A stretch of DNA of 64,000 nucleotides from Acholeplasmataceae bacterium UBA6150. GTDB taxonomy: Bacteria; Bacillota_I; Bacilli_A; Acholeplasmatales; UBA5453. Location of the stretch: assembly GCA_002423145.1 (NCBI GenBank), contig DIUU01000012.1, positions 102,623 to 166,622 of the forward strand, given 5' to 3'. The notes beneath the pieces are model-generated. The model worked only from the letters and a program-made list of their open reading frames with translations. It made no database searches and was not told the DNA's origin. Both the position numbers and the translations under genes were made by a program. Below, in pieces: positions 9,811-17,618 of this stretch (position 1 is the stretch's first letter; each line of letters starts with the position of its first letter).

Positions 9811-10167
9811 ATGAATGCTCAAATGACTTATAAAGATTTAATATCTGAAATAATAACTTTTTATATCCCAAATATTTATTCCGAAATTGAGTACCGTCCC
9901 AATGAATCATCCTGTGACTTTGATAATGTTAAAAGGGAAACCAACTTAATCATCGGGATTGATGGATGTATACTGTCTATTCAATATATCAAAAATAAGA
10001 TTCCCAACATTATTATCATTAATCTATGTGAAAAAACCATTTGCAGAGTGGGTAATTTACTTACAAGTCCTGAAACGAAATTCTTCGATTTACATGGTTT
10101 TAGGCTTGATAATGATTTTGAAAAATCATCTGGTCAAAGAATAGATGATTGGTGGCTTGATGAATGA
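9811..10167 (+). CDS. Hypothetical protein, 118 aa
   Basis: The ATG at 9811 is preferred to 9802 because AGGAG lies 9 bases before it. The product is a small acidic alpha/beta protein (start MNAQMTYKDLISEI, end QRIDDWWLDE) with a hydrophobic central strand (IPNIIIINLCE) but no signal peptide or membrane segment. No family was recognised. It is transcribed divergently from the HTH-type gene and followed by its own terminator at 10211-10240, so it is a single-gene unit. Confidence 0.6.
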   Translation: MNAQMTYKDLISEIITFYIPNIYSEIEYRPNESSCDFDNVKRETNLIIGIDGCILSIQYIKNKIPNIIIINLCEKTICRVGNLLTSPETKFFDLHGFRLDNDFEKSSGQRIDDWWLDE

Positions 10168-10210
10168 TTTTTCTTTGGTCTAGTCCATTGGGTTACAATA
10201 TTTCTAATGG

Positions 10211-10240
10211 TGTCAGTCAATTATTGATCTGACATTTTTT
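10211..10240 (+). terminator. Intrinsic terminator after the 9811-10167 gene
   Basis: TGTCAGTCAA pairs with TTGATCTGACA (one bulge) and is followed by TTTTTT. Confidence 0.8.
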
Positions 10241-10242
10241 AT

Positions 10243-10487
10243 TCAATTTTCAAGTTTGATCATATTTTTAAGTTCATTCAAAGTATAAGCTTCATTCTTA
10301 ACTTTAGTATGCAGCATCACATGGCAGTTTGGACAAACTGGAATTAGATCTTTAATAGGATTAATTTCATAATTACCTGTTTTAGTACTCACGTGATCAA
10401 TATGATGAATGTAAATATATCGGTAACCTATGTTTCCATATACTTTTTGGATTGGTATGGAAATTAAACAATGAGTTATAAAATATT
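10243..10487 (-). pseudogene. HNH endonuclease remnant (C-terminal part)
   Basis: Translating the minus strand gives a clear C-terminal HNH nuclease segment: ISIPIQKVYGNIGYRYIYIH followed by HIDH, then DLIPVCPNCHVMLH, and a TGA at 10243-10245. This corresponds to the YG-x-x-G ... HHI ... DLIPVCPNCH-x-MxH block of McrA-like HNH proteins that often act as restriction nucleases. No start codon or N-terminal half is present upstream, so this is a truncated relic. Together with the IS remnant and GHKL gene it suggests a decayed defence-type island. Confidence 0.75.
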
Positions 10488-10570
10488 TTTAAAGTTCATA
10501 TTTAGATATGTTTTTAGTTATATTCTTTGATTTGATGTTCACTCTATATGTATATTATATACCTCAATGC

Positions 10571-10602
10571 AAAAAAAAGAACTTCGACATCGAAGCTCTT
10601 TA
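10571..10602 (-). terminator. Intrinsic terminator of the 10675-11523 gene
   Basis: On the minus strand an AAAGA-x-CTTCGA / TCGAAG-x-TCTTT stem is followed by a T-rich run (eight A on the plus strand at 10571-10578). Confidence 0.7.
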
Positions 10603-10674
10603 GTTGTCATAGTTCATCAACATACCTATGTGTTTGAATACTTTGTTTTCTATCTACAATCGTTAATCCTAAAT

Positions 10675-11523
10675 TTAGAGCCAAACCACAAATGCTATTA
10701 CAAGCATTACTCCAAAGAGAAAATCCCATGGGGTATCGATGAATTTGGGAAACTTCTTTTTAATTGATTTGAATAACCCTGTAGATAGGATATGGATAAT
10801 CATGGTTGGTGTTGTCAGCAATAACACAATGATGATATCTTCATTGCTGATTCTTTCAATCGGATAATTGAAGAAATAGATGGCTGCTGATATCATCAAT
10901 AACTCCATAAATGCGAAATAGAGTAAATAAGGTTTATTCGGTAATGCCATACGCATGTGAACTGAATCTATGGGTTTATCTTTGAAAATGAATTCAATGA
11001 TGTCTTTGGTAGAATGATAGATATGATATTTGAATTTAGATTGATAAGCAGTATTAAAAGATTCTTTATCTGAAATACTATCTTTATGGATCAACAGTGT
11101 CACTTTATTTAAATCTTTGATGTTATAAGAATTCAATTCTGCTTCAATACCCAATTCAAAGGGTATCAGTGTTTTATTAGTGCTTCTAATGAATAATTCA
11201 TGATTCTTGTATATCAGGGTTGTTGTATCTGGAAAGATATATACCATACCCTCGTCATCCTTTAAATATACATAGTCTTGATCTGATTTACATACTTCAA
11301 TGGGTAGTCCTAGTTTTAATGCGGTATGATAGGTTCTCAATACCTCATTGGTCATCGCTAACAAGCGGTACTTAAGTTTTGTTTGTTGATAGAAAGGACT
11401 TCTTTTATATCGGTATTTTTCAAATGGCATGATGCAGATATATCCTATTGACCAAAACAATAAAATCACCAATAACAAAGGTGATACTGCGATTAGAAAT
11501 AAAATGGGTAAAAACTTTTTCAT
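10675..11523 (-). CDS. Membrane protein of unknown function, 282 aa
   Basis: The ATG at 11523 is chosen because AAGGAG lies 7 bases upstream; the longer frame to 11574 lacks such a site. An N-terminal membrane segment (MKKFLPILFLIAVSPLLLVI) precedes a cytoplasmic or external domain of about 150 residues, followed by three hydrophobic helices in the last 90 residues (around LLYFAFMELLMISAAIYFF, IIIVLLLTTPTMIIHIL and LFGVMLVIAFVVWL). No conserved catalytic motif was seen and no family was recognised. It stands alone between its terminator and the flavin-type gene upstream. Confidence 0.65.
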   Translation of the reverse strand: MKKFLPILFLIAVSPLLLVILLFWSIGYICIMPFEKYRYKRSPFYQQTKLKYRLLAMTNEVLRTYHTALKLGLPIEVCKSDQDYVYLKDDEGMVYIFPDTTTLIYKNHELFIRSTNKTLIPFELGIEAELNSYNIKDLNKVTLLIHKDSISDKESFNTAYQSKFKYHIYHSTKDIIEFIFKDKPIDSVHMRMALPNKPYLLYFAFMELLMISAAIYFFNYPIERISNEDIIIVLLLTTPTMIIHILSTGLFKSIKKKFPKFIDTPWDFLFGVMLVIAFVVWL

Positions 11524-11677
11524 GTTGTACTCCTTATATTTTAGAAACTCAATTTGATAATGCGTAAATATCAATTTATGAAAACTTTCTATGTCTCGTG
11601 ACTGCTTAAAGTCCTATTTAGTTAAATAAACATTATTTCATTTTGTGTTTAGTTATCTAAACATGGCCTGTTGGAGA

Positions 11678-12172
11678 TTACCAAAAGGGTTCGAGCTTCA
11701 CATCGATGTGATGCTTGATATCTGCTATGGTTACGACATCTTCTTCCAAATTGAATGTGTAGCCTATCTTATCTTTATGAGCATAACCTTTATACGGGGT
11801 AACCTTAATATAACAAACACTTTGGATAGCTTCATTATTGACTTCTTTATACCAATGATGAAAGACTTTTAAGAATACTTCTCTAATGTCTTTATTGGCA
11901 GGGTCTAATGGGTGTCCGGTGATATAGGCTTTACACCAAAAGCGGTTGTGTCCACCATCCGAAATCATCACATAAGGATTACTTTGGATTTCTTTAACAT
12001 AGTTACAACTTAGATCGGTAACAATCCAAAATGAACCCTCATAATAAAAACTATCTACAGACCTAACTGTAGGCATATTGTCTTTCGCTGTCGCAATCAA
12101 CACAATCGAATCGTGTTGATATTTTTCTCGAATGATGTCTAATACACCACTACTTTGAATTGTTTTTATCAT
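11678..12172 (-). CDS. Pyridoxamine 5'-phosphate oxidase-like FMN-binding split-barrel protein
   Basis: The 164-residue product has the layout of the small PNPOx-like flavin-binding split barrel: an early strand IVLIATAKDNMPTVRSVD (residues 24-41), the DSFYYEGSFWIVTDLS strand pair, then YVKEIQSNPYVMIS and a mid-protein ...FWCKAYITGHP strand, followed by an HHWYKEV helix. This family includes general stress proteins and uncharacterised flavin/heme oxidoreductases; true PdxH function is not implied, and the genome's own PLP synthesis is through pdxST at 41.6 kb. AAAGG precedes the start. It appears to be a single-gene unit. Confidence 0.75.
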   Translation of the reverse strand: MIKTIQSSGVLDIIREKYQHDSIVLIATAKDNMPTVRSVDSFYYEGSFWIVTDLSCNYVKEIQSNPYVMISDGGHNRFWCKAYITGHPLDPANKDIREVFLKVFHHWYKEVNNEAIQSVCYIKVTPYKGYAHKDKIGYTFNLEEDVVTIADIKHHIDVKLEPFW

Positions 12173-12266
12173 TTAATGGCCTTTCTTGTTTATTATATTA
12201 AATACAACGAACTTGAATTATTATCTTTATTTTATCAAAATGATTACGAAATAAATATAGATAATT

Positions 12267-12299
12267 TAAAAAAGGTCAACCGAATGAACAGTTGACCTT
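12267..12299 (-). terminator. Intrinsic terminator of the lacI-type gene
   Basis: On the minus strand AAGGTCAAC pairs with GTTGACCTT, followed by a T run; it directly follows the stop at 12305. Confidence 0.85.
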
Positions 12300-12304
12300 C
12301 TAAA

Positions 12305-13333
12305 TTATTTACTAATGCGTATGCGCGTAGAGTTTCTAATGATGATTTCAGTTCTAAAGTAGATCATACGATTGGCGGTTTTTGGACGATTGATTCGATC
12401 AATCAACATATAAAGTGCTTCTTGTCCTAATAATTCTTTATCGACATTCACGGTTGTGATGGATGGGTTATAGAAGTTAGCATCCACAATATTATCAAAA
12501 CCAACCACTTGAATATCCTCAGGGATTCTTAATCCCATTTTCTTAATGGCTTGGCAAACATTGATGGCGATAAAGTCATTTGCACAAACAATCGCTTGGG
12601 GTACCATTGGTAACGTATTGATTTTTTTAGCCAACCAAGATGAATCTCCAAACGGTGAATCATCTGGAAGAATGAGTTGTTGACTTAAGTCCATTCGATG
12701 AGGAATATCAGCAATCGCGTCTCTCAATCCAAGAAAACGTTCATAGAATCCTTGACAGTGTTTATGATCCCCACAATAAATGATTCTATTGAGTCCGTTT
12801 TGAATGAAAGCTTTGGAAATCTTATAAATGGGATCTCTGCTTTCCATCAGTATCGCATCAAAGTTGCCATCATAATCTTTTAATCCAAAAGCTGCGTCAA
12901 TGAATACACTCGGTGTTTTTAAGTTTAGGAATCTTTTTAAGAATACCTCATCATATAGTTCAATGCCAATGACCCCATCGATACTCAAGTTGGTCATATA
13001 GTTATGCAATTGTTCAAAGGATGTATTCGAATTAATGGTATACTGAAAAAAGTCAATGTTTAGATTGGTAACGAGGTTTTCAACCCCTCGTACCAAAGAA
13101 ATAAAGAAGTCCAAGTTACTGAGGGGTTTACCTGCCAGTAAAAGTAGTTTGAGTTTTCTCACTTCTACGTGTTTAAATTGATTAAATCCTTTATATCCCA
13201 GTTCTATGGCTTTGTTAATGACCCGTTCTCTGGTATTATCAGGAACGGGTTTATTATTGATTACCTTAGAAACGGTATTTCGGGATAACCCCAGTGCATC
13301 TGCAATTTGTTGTATCGAAGCTTTATCATTCAT
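12305..13333 (-). CDS. LacI-family repressor of the fructan locus
   Basis: The 342-residue product has the LacI HTH at its N-terminus (SIQQIADALGLSRNTVSKVI, residues 5-24, with the hinge following) and a periplasmic-binding-like effector domain ending in PSITTVNVDKELLGQEAL. The start is placed at 13333 because this gives the standard LacI beginning; upstream codons would run through the promoter. It diverges from the sugar importer and hydrolase genes starting at 13469, so it most likely represses them in the absence of a fructan-derived sugar. A palindrome lies inside its own promoter spacer (13361-13374), consistent with autoregulation. Effector identity is not visible. Confidence 0.9.
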   Translation of the reverse strand: MNDKASIQQIADALGLSRNTVSKVINNKPVPDNTRERVINKAIELGYKGFNQFKHVEVRKLKLLLLAGKPLSNLDFFISLVRGVENLVTNLNIDFFQYTINSNTSFEQLHNYMTNLSIDGVIGIELYDEVFLKRFLNLKTPSVFIDAAFGLKDYDGNFDAILMESRDPIYKISKAFIQNGLNRIIYCGDHKHCQGFYERFLGLRDAIADIPHRMDLSQQLILPDDSPFGDSSWLAKKINTLPMVPQAIVCANDFIAINVCQAIKKMGLRIPEDIQVVGFDNIVDANFYNPSITTVNVDKELLGQEALYMLIDRINRPKTANRMIYFRTEIIIRNSTRIRISK

Positions 13334-13349
13334 ATGGATCACCAAAACT

Positions 13350-13378
13350 ATTATAATACGCAAATGCACATTTGTAAA
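13350..13378 (-). promoter_or_regulatory. Promoter of the lacI-type gene with operator in the spacer
   Basis: Reading the minus strand, TTTACA (13378-13373) and TATAAT (13355-13350) are separated by exactly 17 bases. The spacer contains the palindrome CAAATG-CA-CATTTG (13361-13374), a likely operator for the LacI-type protein itself. Confidence 0.75.
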
Positions 13379-13397
13379 GCGGTTACATTTACATTTG
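13373..13397. promoter_or_regulatory. Second operator cluster: TGTAA-TTACA palindrome and CATTTG half-site
   Basis: TGTAAAGCGGTTACA (13373-13387) has perfect TGTAA/TTACA arms with a GCG core, similar to a CcpA cre or LacI operator. A further CATTTACATTTG lies at 13386-13397, about 20 bases upstream of the -35 of the sugar operon. A site with the same arms occurs upstream of the hexuronate operon (56130-56143), which suggests a global catabolite regulator. Confidence 0.55.
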
Positions 13398-13416
13398 CAC
13401 AATTTTTGTTTAAATG

Positions 13417-13445
13417 TTGACATACCTTAGGGTTGTCTATAAAAT
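13417..13445 (+). promoter_or_regulatory. Promoter of the fructan operon
   Basis: TTGACA at 13417-13422 and TAAAAT at 13440-13445 are separated by 17 bases, 24 bases before the first start codon. Confidence 0.75.
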
Positions 13446-13468
13446 GAGAGTGAAAACGGAGGATGCCC

Positions 13469-14410
13469 ATGACAGACTCAGTCAATAAACGGAAAAAAAG
13501 AATTAAAAGCTATACACAGTACGGTGTGAAACGTAACTGGCAACTCCTCGCGATGTTGTCAGGTGCGATGATATTCACAGCGATTTTCGCGTACATCCCA
13601 ATGTATGGCATAGTCATTGCTTTCCAAGAATACAACCCAGCCTTAGGTATTGCTGGGTCACCTTATATCGGTTTAGACAACTTCTTCCGATTCTTCGAAA
13701 GTTATCAATTTCAAAACTTAATGGTCAATACCTTCTTAGTTAGTTTTCTAGGATTCATCATCGGTTTTCCATTACCCATCATCGTTGCGTTATTATTAAA
13801 TACGCTAAGAAGCACCAAACTTAAAGGTATATTTCAAACCATATTCAACGCACCTCATTTCATATCGGTAGTTGTTTTAGTCGGTATGCTCTTCCTCTTC
13901 TTTGGTGAATATGGATTAATCAATAGCCTAGTTCTCGCGTTCGGTGGAGAGCGCATATCTTTCTTCTTGGAATCCTCCTGGTTTAGACCACTCTTCATCG
14001 GATCTGGGAACTGGCAAGAAACAGGATGGTCATCGATCATCTATCTCGCTGCCTTGGCTGGGGTAGACCCACAACTTCATGAAGCGGCGAAAATCGATGG
14101 TGCAAGTCGTTTCAAACGGATTCTCCATATCGATATCCCGGCAATATATCCGACGATTTCGATCATCATGATTTTATCGATTGGTAGTTTATTATCGGTC
14201 GGTTATGAAAAGGTCTTGTTGATGCAGACGGGAACCAACCTATCCACATCAGAAATTATCTCCACGTATGTATATAAAATCGGTTTAACGGGGTTCAGTG
14301 AACCCGGTTATGCTGCAGCGATTGGGTTATTCAATGCCTTGATCAACGTGGTCCTACTCATCATCGCGAACTATAGCGCAAAACGCTTCTCGGAGAACAG
14401 CTTATGGTAA
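13469..14410 (+). CDS. CUT1 sugar ABC transporter permease, LplB/UgpA-type
   Basis: The 313-residue integral membrane protein has six predicted helices and the binding-protein-dependent transport loop with the EAA motif (HEAAKIDGASRFKRILHIDI, about residues 206-225). The N-terminal KRNWQLLAMLSGAMIFTAIF and QEYNPALGI regions are typical of LplB-type permeases for oligosaccharides. The start is set at 13469 because GGAGG ends 6 bases before it; an ATG at 13463 directly abuts the Shine-Dalgarno. It overlaps the second permease by 7 bases. No ATPase is encoded here; CUT1 systems often share a MsmK/MalK-type ATPase encoded elsewhere. Confidence 0.9.
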   Translation: MTDSVNKRKKRIKSYTQYGVKRNWQLLAMLSGAMIFTAIFAYIPMYGIVIAFQEYNPALGIAGSPYIGLDNFFRFFESYQFQNLMVNTFLVSFLGFIIGFPLPIIVALLLNTLRSTKLKGIFQTIFNAPHFISVVVLVGMLFLFFGEYGLINSLVLAFGGERISFFLESSWFRPLFIGSGNWQETGWSSIIYLAALAGVDPQLHEAAKIDGASRFKRILHIDIPAIYPTISIIMILSIGSLLSVGYEKVLLMQTGTNLSTSEIISTYVYKIGLTGFSEPGYAAAIGLFNALINVVLLIIANYSAKRFSENSLW

Positions 14411-15306
14411 ACCAAATCAAAAAGCGACACTCTATGGAATCCAAAGGCGATCGACTGTTTCATATCGGTGTGATCGTACTCATGTCATTTTTCGCCATTC
14501 TAATCCTATATCCATTATGGTTTATGGTGATTGCTTCTGTGTCTAATCCCGATGCTGTTTTAAATGGTGAAGTATGGATTTTACCAGACAGCATTGACTT
14601 TAGTGGGTATGCGAAAATATTCGCTGATCCACAAATATGGACTGGTTATAAAAATACCATCCTATATACCTTGATAGGCACTACACTCAACATCGTGTTA
14701 ACCATTCCCGCAGGATACGCATTATCAAGACAAAATTTGCCTTACCGTAAATACATCATGTGGTTCTTCATCATTACGATGTTCTTCGGTGGTGGACTCA
14801 TTCCATTTTACTTCTTGATTTCTAATTTGGGTATGATTGACTCCTTCTGGGTCCTCATCATCCCGCAAGGCTTAAGTGTATGGAATATGTTCATGGTCAA
14901 GGCGTATTATGAATCCAATATTTCGATTGAGTTAATTGAAGCAGCTCAAGTCGATGGTGCTAGCCAAATCAGAACCTTTTGGTCAGTCATACTGCCGATA
15001 TCCAAACCCATCATTGCTGTTATGATTCTCTTCTATGCGGTTGGCAGATGGAATTCCTACTTCGATGCGATGGTCTTCATTCGAAGTGAGGAATTATATC
15101 CACTACAAATCGTTTTGAGAAACATCTTAATTATTAATGACAATGTTTCTGGTGGTATCACTGGTGAAGACATCTATGAACGATTAAGATTAGCCAATCA
15201 AATAAAATACGGTGTCATCATCGTATCCAGTTTACCAATCATTCTGATTTACCCGCTTGTACAACGCTTTTTCAAAGAAGGTTTCCTAGTTGGAAGCTTT
15301 AAATAG
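14404..15306 (+). CDS. CUT1 sugar ABC transporter permease, YtcP/UgpE-type
   Basis: The 300-residue product has six membrane segments and the EAA loop EAAQVDGASQIRTFWSVILP (about residues 179-198). The N-terminus (LFHIGVIVLMSFFAILILYP) and C-terminus (PLVQRFFKEGFLVGSFK) are characteristic of YtcP/LplC permeases, the usual partners of LplB. Its ATG overlaps the stop of the first permease and follows GGAG by 8 bases, so the two subunits are translationally coupled. Together with the lipoprotein at 15322 it forms an importer for the fructo-oligosaccharides released by the surface hydrolases (inferred from the operon). Confidence 0.9.
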   Translation: MVNQIKKRHSMESKGDRLFHIGVIVLMSFFAILILYPLWFMVIASVSNPDAVLNGEVWILPDSIDFSGYAKIFADPQIWTGYKNTILYTLIGTTLNIVLTIPAGYALSRQNLPYRKYIMWFFIITMFFGGGLIPFYFLISNLGMIDSFWVLIIPQGLSVWNMFMVKAYYESNISIELIEAAQVDGASQIRTFWSVILPISKPIIAVMILFYAVGRWNSYFDAMVFIRSEELYPLQIVLRNILIINDNVSGGITGEDIYERLRLANQIKYGVIIVSSLPIILIYPLVQRFFKEGFLVGSFK

Positions 15307-15321
15307 GAGGAAATATATTAC

Positions 15322-17043
15322 ATGAAAAAATGGTTCGGATTATTCACCATGGCCTTATTCTCACTTGCTTTGGTAGCTTGTGGACAAAAGCCTAGTGGTC
15401 CCACAAAAACACTGGATGAACTCGGTTACAACCCCAATGGTTTACCCATCGTTCAAGAAGTGGTGGAATATACCATCATATCGCCCAAAAATGCATTAGC
15501 AATCAACTACAATGACATGGACATTTTCAAAAAGATGTTTGAAGATACCAATGTCAAAATCAAATGGAATAACTTGTCAGAAGAAACCTTCTCGACAACC
15601 AAACAAATGATTATTCAAGATACTAGAAACCTCCCAGATGCGATGTATCATGCGGGGTTCTCCGATCGTGACATCATCCAATATTCTGCTGCAGGAACCA
15701 TCATTGCTTTAGATGAATATTTGGATAACATGCCTAATTTTAAAAAGATTTTAGAAGAAAGACCAGACATTCGAAAAGTCATCTCTGCACCAGATGGGCA
15801 CATTTATGCGTTACCACGTGTCGAAGAAATGGGCTTATTACAACACCCTAACATCCTGTTCATCAATAAAGATTGGGTGAACCTACTGTCACAACAAAAT
15901 CTAATTTCTCTCAATGGTCAAGCCCTTAATGTATCGATTGAAGGTGGAAACCTCGAAGATACATCAACAGATGCCAATATCCAGTTAAAACCATTGGTTA
16001 TCAAAATCAATAATCAAGTGGTGAACGGTTTTACTTTAGCACAATACGAAGCCATTCTTCGTGCGATGAAAACCAACGCATCCTTACTCACCGCAGCAAA
16101 CCTGATCCCATTAACATTTAGATTTGGTGGATGGCAAGGCAATCAATCCGATTTATATGGTGCCTTTGGTGTCCCTGAAAATATCGACCACTTAACCGTT
16201 GTCAATAATCAGGTAACATTTACCGCAGCTCTCGAAAAATACAAACAAGCTACCAACTTTTTTGCAGGATGGATTGAAGAAGGTTTGATTGAAAAAGACG
16301 TCTTAACCCAAGGTGAATTTGATTTATTAGCCAAAGGTAAAGGTTCTAATCCACGTTTAGGGTCATTCTACTGGTGGGAAAAAGAAACCGTTATAAAACC
16401 TGAATGGCAATCCCAATATGTTGCATTACCACCGCTCATTGGACAAGATGGCAAACAAAACATCGGGGTTTCCAATAACCAAGAAATCTCTAAAGGCAAT
16501 TTCGTTGTCTTCTCTAAGGCACAAAACCCAGAAATTCTTCTGACTTGGATTGACCGCTTCTATGACCCAGTCATTTCCGCTCAAATCAACTATGGACCGA
16601 TTGGTATTGCTTATGAAGAAGAGTTGAACGCCGATGGATTACTCATTCAAAAGCCGATTCCAGAAGGCATGACAGCAGACGAACTTAGATTGAAAAACGC
16701 ACCGATGGGTGTCATCTACTTATCCTATGAACAATGGGAAAACACGTTGGTCATGGAATACCGAGCAAGACTTCGATTAGCCCTACTGGATGTCTATATT
16801 AAGCCTTACATCATGGAGGGTGTTAACCAGTATCCAAACGTAAGCTTTAATCTCTCAGAAATGAATACCATCAATCGTTATGGTACAGACATCTATTCTT
16901 ATGTCTATCAATCCACTACTGGATGGTTACTCAATGGTGGTGTGACCGATAGCGAATGGAATGCCTATGTCAACAAACTCAATCAAATGAAATTACCCGA
17001 TATGATTCGCGCTTATCAAAGTGCGTATGACAGGTACGAATAA
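15322..17043 (+). CDS. Extracellular solute-binding lipoprotein, LplA/LipO-type
   Basis: The 573-residue product has a lipoprotein signal (lipobox LVAC, Cys20) and the layout of a large type-1 solute-binding protein: MDIFKKMFEDTNVKIKWNNL, a DAMYHAGFSD loop, ALDEYLDNMPNFKKIL, and DGHIYALPRVEEMG. The 16-base gap to the permease gene carries GGAGG. It would capture oligosaccharide outside the membrane and deliver it to the two permeases. Length and sequence pattern match the family that pairs with LplB/YtcP permeases. The substrate, a fructan fragment, is inferred from the three GH32 enzymes and fructokinase downstream. Confidence 0.9.
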   Translation: MKKWFGLFTMALFSLALVACGQKPSGPTKTLDELGYNPNGLPIVQEVVEYTIISPKNALAINYNDMDIFKKMFEDTNVKIKWNNLSEETFSTTKQMIIQDTRNLPDAMYHAGFSDRDIIQYSAAGTIIALDEYLDNMPNFKKILEERPDIRKVISAPDGHIYALPRVEEMGLLQHPNILFINKDWVNLLSQQNLISLNGQALNVSIEGGNLEDTSTDANIQLKPLVIKINNQVVNGFTLAQYEAILRAMKTNASLLTAANLIPLTFRFGGWQGNQSDLYGAFGVPENIDHLTVVNNQVTFTAALEKYKQATNFFAGWIEEGLIEKDVLTQGEFDLLAKGKGSNPRLGSFYWWEKETVIKPEWQSQYVALPPLIGQDGKQNIGVSNNQEISKGNFVVFSKAQNPEILLTWIDRFYDPVISAQINYGPIGIAYEEELNADGLLIQKPIPEGMTADELRLKNAPMGVIYLSYEQWENTLVMEYRARLRLALLDVYIKPYIMEGVNQYPNVSFNLSEMNTINRYGTDIYSYVYQSTTGWLLNGGVTDSEWNAYVNKLNQMKLPDMIRAYQSAYDRYE

Positions 17044-17045
17044 CC

Positions 17046-17618
17046 TTGAAACTCTACGTTAAGATTGGGAACTACGTGTTCGATTACTTGTTTCTAAGCT
17101 TACTATTATTTATCGCAGGTATCTTGGTGATACCGCTATACGCTACAGTGGTTGCTGTCATTGCATTTTATGAAAACGAACAATTTAAATCGATGATCAA
17201 AGTCGTTAAAGACAATATAAAAAATATCATCATACTTTCTATCATAGGTTTGTTTCTAGGTTTGATGATTCTATTGTTACTTCAAATTCACGAGACAGGG
17301 ATACTATATTGGTTCAATCGATTTGTCCTAGTTCTACTTGGTTTTAGCATCCTTAGTCTAGTGATGTTTCCACCAATCATTTTAGTTAAAATGCGTGTTA
17401 CATTCAAAGAACTTATTCGCAACACCCTATATTTGATGCTCATCCAATATAAATCCACAGCATTGATGTTGTTGTTGAGCATCCTCATGATTTACCTATC
17501 GATTTACGCCATTTGGGCATTGATTTTGGTAGTCCCATGGCTTCAATCGATCAGCTTCATTTCAAATCAGGCTCTACAGATTGAAAAAGATAAGAGAGAA
17601 AAAGGAGAAAAAATATGA
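17046..17618 (+). CDS. DUF624 (YesL-like) membrane protein
   Basis: The 190-residue product starts at a TTG two bases after the solute-binding gene. It has four to five hydrophobic helices, including YLFLSLLLFIAGILVIPLYA (about residues 14-33), IIILSIIGLFLGLMILLLL and LMLLLSILMIYLSIYAIWAL. Its size, topology and position inside a CUT1 operon match the DUF624/YesL family, small membrane proteins regularly encoded with oligosaccharide ABC transporters; their role is not established. Its stop overlaps the start of the next lipoprotein gene by 4 bases. The non-ATG start has only a weak AGG site, so translation probably depends on coupling. Confidence 0.7.
   Translation: MKLYVKIGNYVFDYLFLSLLLFIAGILVIPLYATVVAVIAFYENEQFKSMIKVVKDNIKNIIILSIIGLFLGLMILLLLQIHETGILYWFNRFVLVLLGFSILSLVMFPPIILVKMRVTFKELIRNTLYLMLIQYKSTALMLLLSILMIYLSIYAIWALILVVPWLQSISFISNQALQIEKDKREKGEKI

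Noticed and set aside
10567..10767. Plus-strand frame of 66 codons
   Set aside because: It begins in the A run of a minus-strand terminator and overlaps the end of the membrane protein gene; no ribosome-binding site.
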